Positions 49,668 through 52,319 of a stretch of 52,319 bases of DNA are shown piece after piece. The DNA is taken from assembly GCF_006539945.1 (NCBI RefSeq), contig NZ_BJNZ01000034.1, forward strand, positions 1 to 52,319, given 5' to 3'. The notes under the pieces are model-generated. The model had not been told where the DNA came from and did not search any database. It saw only the letters and a program-made list of their open reading frames with translations. How positions within the stretch are numbered: the first letter of the stretch is position 1; every line of letters begins with the position of its first letter. Both the position numbers and the translations under genes were made by a program. This DNA is from Cellulosimicrobium cellulans (GTDB taxonomy: Bacteria; Actinomycetota; Actinomycetes; Actinomycetales; Cellulomonadaceae).

Positions 49668-50000
49668 TCAGAGGATGCGGACGACGGGGCCCGTCACGCC
49701 GGCCTTGCGGCCGACCGCGGCGGCACCGGTGACGCCCCAGACCGGTCCGGCGATCTCCACCGACGCGACCGACGTCGTCGAGACCGACCGGTCGAGGTTC
49801 ATCCCGTAGGCGGAGCCGTAGACCTCGAGCAGCACCCAGTCGCACGTGCCCGCGCTGACGGTGAAGACGTTCCCGGTCCGGGTCACGTCGAACGTGCAGG
49901 GTCCGCCGTCGTACGGCGCGGCTGCCGCGGACGGTGCCACGGCGACGGCCGCGGCGACGAGGGCGGAGACGACCAGGGCGCGCTGGCGTGTGGTTCGCAT
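49668..50000 (-). CDS. small secreted protein, unknown
   Basis: 110 residues. AAGGAG precedes ATG 50000. A clear Sec signal (RALVVSALVAAAVAVAPSAA, AAA cleavage near 28) leaves a roughly 80-residue mature protein beginning APYDGGPCTFDVTRTGN. Its two Cys (PCTFD and GTCDW) could form one disulfide. The rest is predicted beta-rich with VWGVTGAAAVGRKAGVTGPV at the end. No family recognised; probably an exported single-domain beta protein. Confidence 0.75.
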   Translation of the reverse strand: MRTTRQRALVVSALVAAAVAVAPSAAAAPYDGGPCTFDVTRTGNVFTVSAGTCDWVLLEVYGSAYGMNLDRSVSTTSVASVEIAGPVWGVTGAAAVGRKAGVTGPVVRIL

Positions 50001-50119
50001 GGAGCTCCTTCGCTCGGGGTGGTGGGCCTGCCCGGCCCGGCCCCAGTCCACCTCGTCGCGCCGCGCCCCGGCATCCGGGAAAACCCGGCTCGTGACCCGT
50101 ACCCGGTACGCGGTCTCCC

Positions 50120-50656
50120 TCACGCGCCCCCGGCGAAGCCCGTCTGCCGCCACGCCTCGTAGACGGCGATCGAGGCCGCGTTGGTGAGGTTGAGCGAGCG
50201 GCGCCCGGGCAGCATGGGGATCTTGAGCTGGTCGGTGATCCGCTCGTGGGCGAGCACGTCGTCGGGCAGGCCCGTCGGCTCGGGGCCGAACAGCAGGACG
50301 TCGTCGGGCCGGTAGGTCACGTCCGTGAACGACGTCGTCGCGCGCGTCGTGAACGCGAGCACCCGGCCCGGCAGGGTCGCGAGCGCGGCGTCCAGGTCCG
50401 CGTGGACCTCCACGCTCGCGAGGTCGTGGTAGTCGAGGCCCGCGCGACGCAGCTTGGGCTCGTCCAGGTCGAAGCCGAGCGGCTCGACGAGGTGCAGGCG
50501 CGCCCCGGTCACCGCGGCGAGGCGGATCGCGTTGCCCGTGTTGCCGGGGATGCGCGGCTCGTAGAACACCACGTGGGGCAGGGTCGACGGCGGTCGGGCG
50601 GCCGGGTCGGCGACGTGCGGTCGCCAGTCGGTGCCGGGGTCGGGGGTCTCGCTCAC
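50120..50656 (-). CDS. trmL: tRNA (cytidine(34)-2'-O)-methyltransferase
   Basis: 178 residues. A SPOUT-fold methyltransferase: motif 1 EPRIPGNTGNAIRLAAVTGA, motif 2 LLFGPEPTGLP and motif 3 RSLNLTNAASIAVYEAWRQ, which form the trefoil-knot SAM site. TrmL/CspR methylates the wobble ribose of tRNA-Leu. The N-terminal 25 residues are an extra flexible tail. A housekeeping gene with no link to the sugar loci. Confidence 0.93.
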   Translation of the reverse strand: MSETPDPGTDWRPHVADPAARPPSTLPHVVFYEPRIPGNTGNAIRLAAVTGARLHLVEPLGFDLDEPKLRRAGLDYHDLASVEVHADLDAALATLPGRVLAFTTRATTSFTDVTYRPDDVLLFGPEPTGLPDDVLAHERITDQLKIPMLPGRRSLNLTNAASIAVYEAWRQTGFAGGA

Positions 50657-50727
50657 GCACCGATTCTCGCAGCGTCGGGCGAGGGTAGCGTCGATGCTGT
50701 CGTCGACGACCGACCGAGGAGGCTCCC

Positions 50728-51123
50728 GTGCCCGTGACCGTCCACCGCGACGCCGTGATGGCCTGGGTCGCCGCGTACGAGGAGGCGTGGCGCGCGAGCG
50801 ACACGGCCGCCGTCGAGCGGCTGTTCACCCCGGACGCGACGTACCTGCGCTCGCCGTACGACGAGGAGCCGTTGCGCGGGCACGACGCGATCCGCGGCTT
50901 CTGGACCGCGGACGAGGGCGCGACCTTCACCGTGACCGCGGAGCCCGTCGCGACCGAGGGCCACGACGCCGTCGTGCGCCTCGAGGTCCGCTACCTCGCG
51001 CCCGAGGAGCAGGAGTACCGCGACCTGTGGGTGCTCCGGTTCGCCCCGGACGGGCGCGTCGAGCACTTCGAGGAGTGGCCGTACTGGCCGGGCCGGTCGT
51101 TCACGGCGTCGGACGGGTCGTAG
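50728..51123 (+). CDS. SnoaL-like/NTF2-fold protein
   Basis: 131 residues; GTG 50728 follows GAGGAGG. A cone-shaped NTF2-like domain: AWVAAYEEAWRASDTAAVER, FTPDATYLRSPYD, GHDAIRGFW and FEEWPYWPG. Members are small enzymes or binding proteins of varied function. It is divergent from trmL and converges on the LysR gene. The role is unknown. Confidence 0.85.
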   Translation: MPVTVHRDAVMAWVAAYEEAWRASDTAAVERLFTPDATYLRSPYDEEPLRGHDAIRGFWTADEGATFTVTAEPVATEGHDAVVRLEVRYLAPEEQEYRDLWVLRFAPDGRVEHFEEWPYWPGRSFTASDGS

Positions 51124-51210
51124 CGCCGCACGGACGCGCCGGATCGCCGACCGGTCCCTCTCTCGTCGTCGTCACACTGGTGTCTGCGTGACCTCACGAC
51201 CCTCTCCTCC

Positions 51211-52128
51211 TCAGGTCGAACGGGAACCCACCAGATCGACACGCGCCCGCGCGACCTCGTGCAGCGTGTCGAGGACGGCCCGGGCCGGGGGCGTGCCCAC
51301 GACGGCGTCGCGCAGCACCGCGTGGATCGAGCGCACCGGGGCGGGCCGGACCACCGGGACCGCCACGAGCCCGGGGGGCAGGTGCGCGGCGCCGAGCGCG
51401 GGCAGGACCGTGAGGCCGACCCCGGCGCCGACGAACGCGATCGCCGTGGGGTAGTCGTGCGCCTCGACGTGGAACGGCGGGCTGAACCCGGCGGCCGTGC
51501 ACGCCTCGACGAGGGTGCGGCGGCACCAGCCGCGCGCGAAGTCGTTGTCGACCCAGCGCTCGTCGCGCAGCTCGGCGAGCTCGACCTCGCCGCGGGACGC
51601 CAGGGGGTGGTCGTCGCGCAGCACGACGACGTACGGGTCGTCGAGCAGGTGGTGCGAGCGGAAGCCGCCGCCCGGGTCGAACCCGCGCGGGGCGACGACG
51701 AGCTGCACGTCCGCGCGCGCGTCGGGGTCGTCGGGGATGGTCTCGCGCAGCTCGAGGTCGATCCGGACGCCGGGGAAGTCCGCCGTGAGGCGGCGCACGA
51801 CCTGCGGCAGCCACGCGGCGCCGACCGAGGCGAAGTAGGCGACGGACAGCGACCCGGTGCGCCCGGCCCGCAGGTCCGCGACGACGGCCTCGGCCTCGCC
51901 GAGCCGCGCGAGCACGCCGTCGGCCTGGGCGGCGAGCGCGAGCCCTGACGCGGTGGGCCGCACGCCGCGGCCGGCCCGTTCGAGGAGCGTCAGGCCGGTC
52001 TCGCGCTGGAGCGCGGCGACGTGCTGGCTCACGGCGGACGGCGTGTACCCGAGCGCGGCCGCGGCAGCCTGGACCGACCCGCTCGCGACGACGGAGCGGA
52101 AGACGCGCAGGCGGTGGACGTCGAGCAC
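51211..52128 (-). CDS. LysR-family transcriptional regulator
   Basis: 305 residues from GTG 52128. The N-terminal winged HTH is LRVFRSVVASGSVQAAAAAL followed by YTPSAVSQHVAALQRETG. The LysR substrate-binding domain starts about residue 92 (GSLSVAYFASVGAAWLPQVV). It is divergent from the gene that begins at 52210, the classic LysR arrangement, so it probably regulates that neighbour and itself from the 81-nt gap. The effector is unknown. Confidence 0.92.
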   Translation of the reverse strand: MLDVHRLRVFRSVVASGSVQAAAAALGYTPSAVSQHVAALQRETGLTLLERAGRGVRPTASGLALAAQADGVLARLGEAEAVVADLRAGRTGSLSVAYFASVGAAWLPQVVRRLTADFPGVRIDLELRETIPDDPDARADVQLVVAPRGFDPGGGFRSHHLLDDPYVVVLRDDHPLASRGEVELAELRDERWVDNDFARGWCRRTLVEACTAAGFSPPFHVEAHDYPTAIAFVGAGVGLTVLPALGAAHLPPGLVAVPVVRPAPVRSIHAVLRDAVVGTPPARAVLDTLHEVARARVDLVGSRST

Positions 52129-52209
52129 GGTCCCACGCTACAGCCGCACTGAATCGAGCGGTAGAAGAAATCGCTGGTGCTGAACGGTGCGACGGGCGAC
52201 GATCGGTGC

Positions 52210-52319
52210 GTGACCGCACCCGAGACCCCGACGACCGCACCCGTCGACGCCGCCGGTTCGGCTGCCCCGGCAGCGGGCCTCGCCCCCGGGCCGCCCCCGG
52301 CGCGCGGGTCGGCCCGGCG
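52210..52319 (+). CDS. start of a gene divergent from the LysR gene, cut by the window end
   Basis: Only 36 codons are visible from GTG 52210: an Ala/Pro/Thr-rich N-terminus ending PPPARGSAR. The position suggests a LysR-controlled gene, commonly a membrane transporter, but nothing in the visible residues proves it. The start codon is provisional. Confidence 0.4.
   Translation, partial: MTAPETPTTAPVDAAGSAAPAAGLAPGPPPARGSAR

Noticed and set aside
1-52319. tRNA, rRNA, transposase or integrase genes
   Set aside because: None recognised on either strand; the repeats have no associated recombinase gene in the window.

Overview
The window is chromosomal DNA of a very high-GC actinobacterium. Codon third positions are almost all G or C, GTG starts and 4-nt ATGA/GTGA gene overlaps are common, and LacI/ROK regulators sit beside glycosidases, xylose genes and ABC sugar importers. 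This points to a plant-polymer degrader of the Cellulomonadaceae/Promicromonosporaceae type (Cellulosimicrobium, Isoptericola or Cellulomonas-like); the genus is inference. No rRNA, tRNA, CRISPR array, phage or transposase gene was seen.

Layout. (1) 0-10.8 kb: a secreted multidomain DUF1080 (3-keto-glycoside hydrolase type) protein and its LacI regulator on the minus strand. On the plus strand are a LarE C-terminal-like fragment and an operon of sugar isomerase, SsuC/SsuA/SsuB-type ABC importer and Gfo/Idh/MocA dehydrogenase. Four promoters here carry the same GGCAAC-type boxes over their -35 elements, so the locus reads as one regulon. (2) 10.8-13.7 kb: uxuB-uxuA (fructuronate to KDG) behind twin operators. 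(3) 13.7-24.1 kb: a PPOX/F420-type protein, a MocA dehydrogenase and a LacI-PmoA(DUF6807) fusion, divergent from a MalFG-type importer, MocA dehydrogenase and UxaA altronate dehydratase. (4) 24.1-28.2 kb: FabH-like synthase, YghZ-like aldo/keto reductase and an uncharacterised envelope/coiled-coil operon. (5) 28.2-34.3 kb, signalling: an ECF42-type sigma factor with its DGPF/YCII partner, an orphan ABC ATPase, and a bacteriophytochrome fused to a PP2C/SpoIIE phosphatase, convergent with a STAS + HATPase anti-sigma pair (a probable red-light partner switch). (6) 34.5-45.1 kb: secreted GH30 (endo-beta-1,6-galactanase-like), GH42 beta-galactosidase, sugar ABC importer and LacI, a probable type II arabinogalactan locus. 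(7) 45.4-49.6 kb: ROK regulator, xylA, xylB. (8) 49.7-52.3 kb: small secreted protein, trmL, SnoaL-like protein, LysR and the start of a divergent gene.

How it fits together: secreted enzymes cut plant galactan/arabinogalactan or modified glycosides. Five regulator/operator modules control uptake, and uronate, xylose and galactose residues enter central metabolism as KDG, xylulose-5-phosphate and galactose. An unusual 21-bp tandem repeat element occurs at three places (106-275, 38183-38281, 45115-45449) and supplies the stop codon of two genes.
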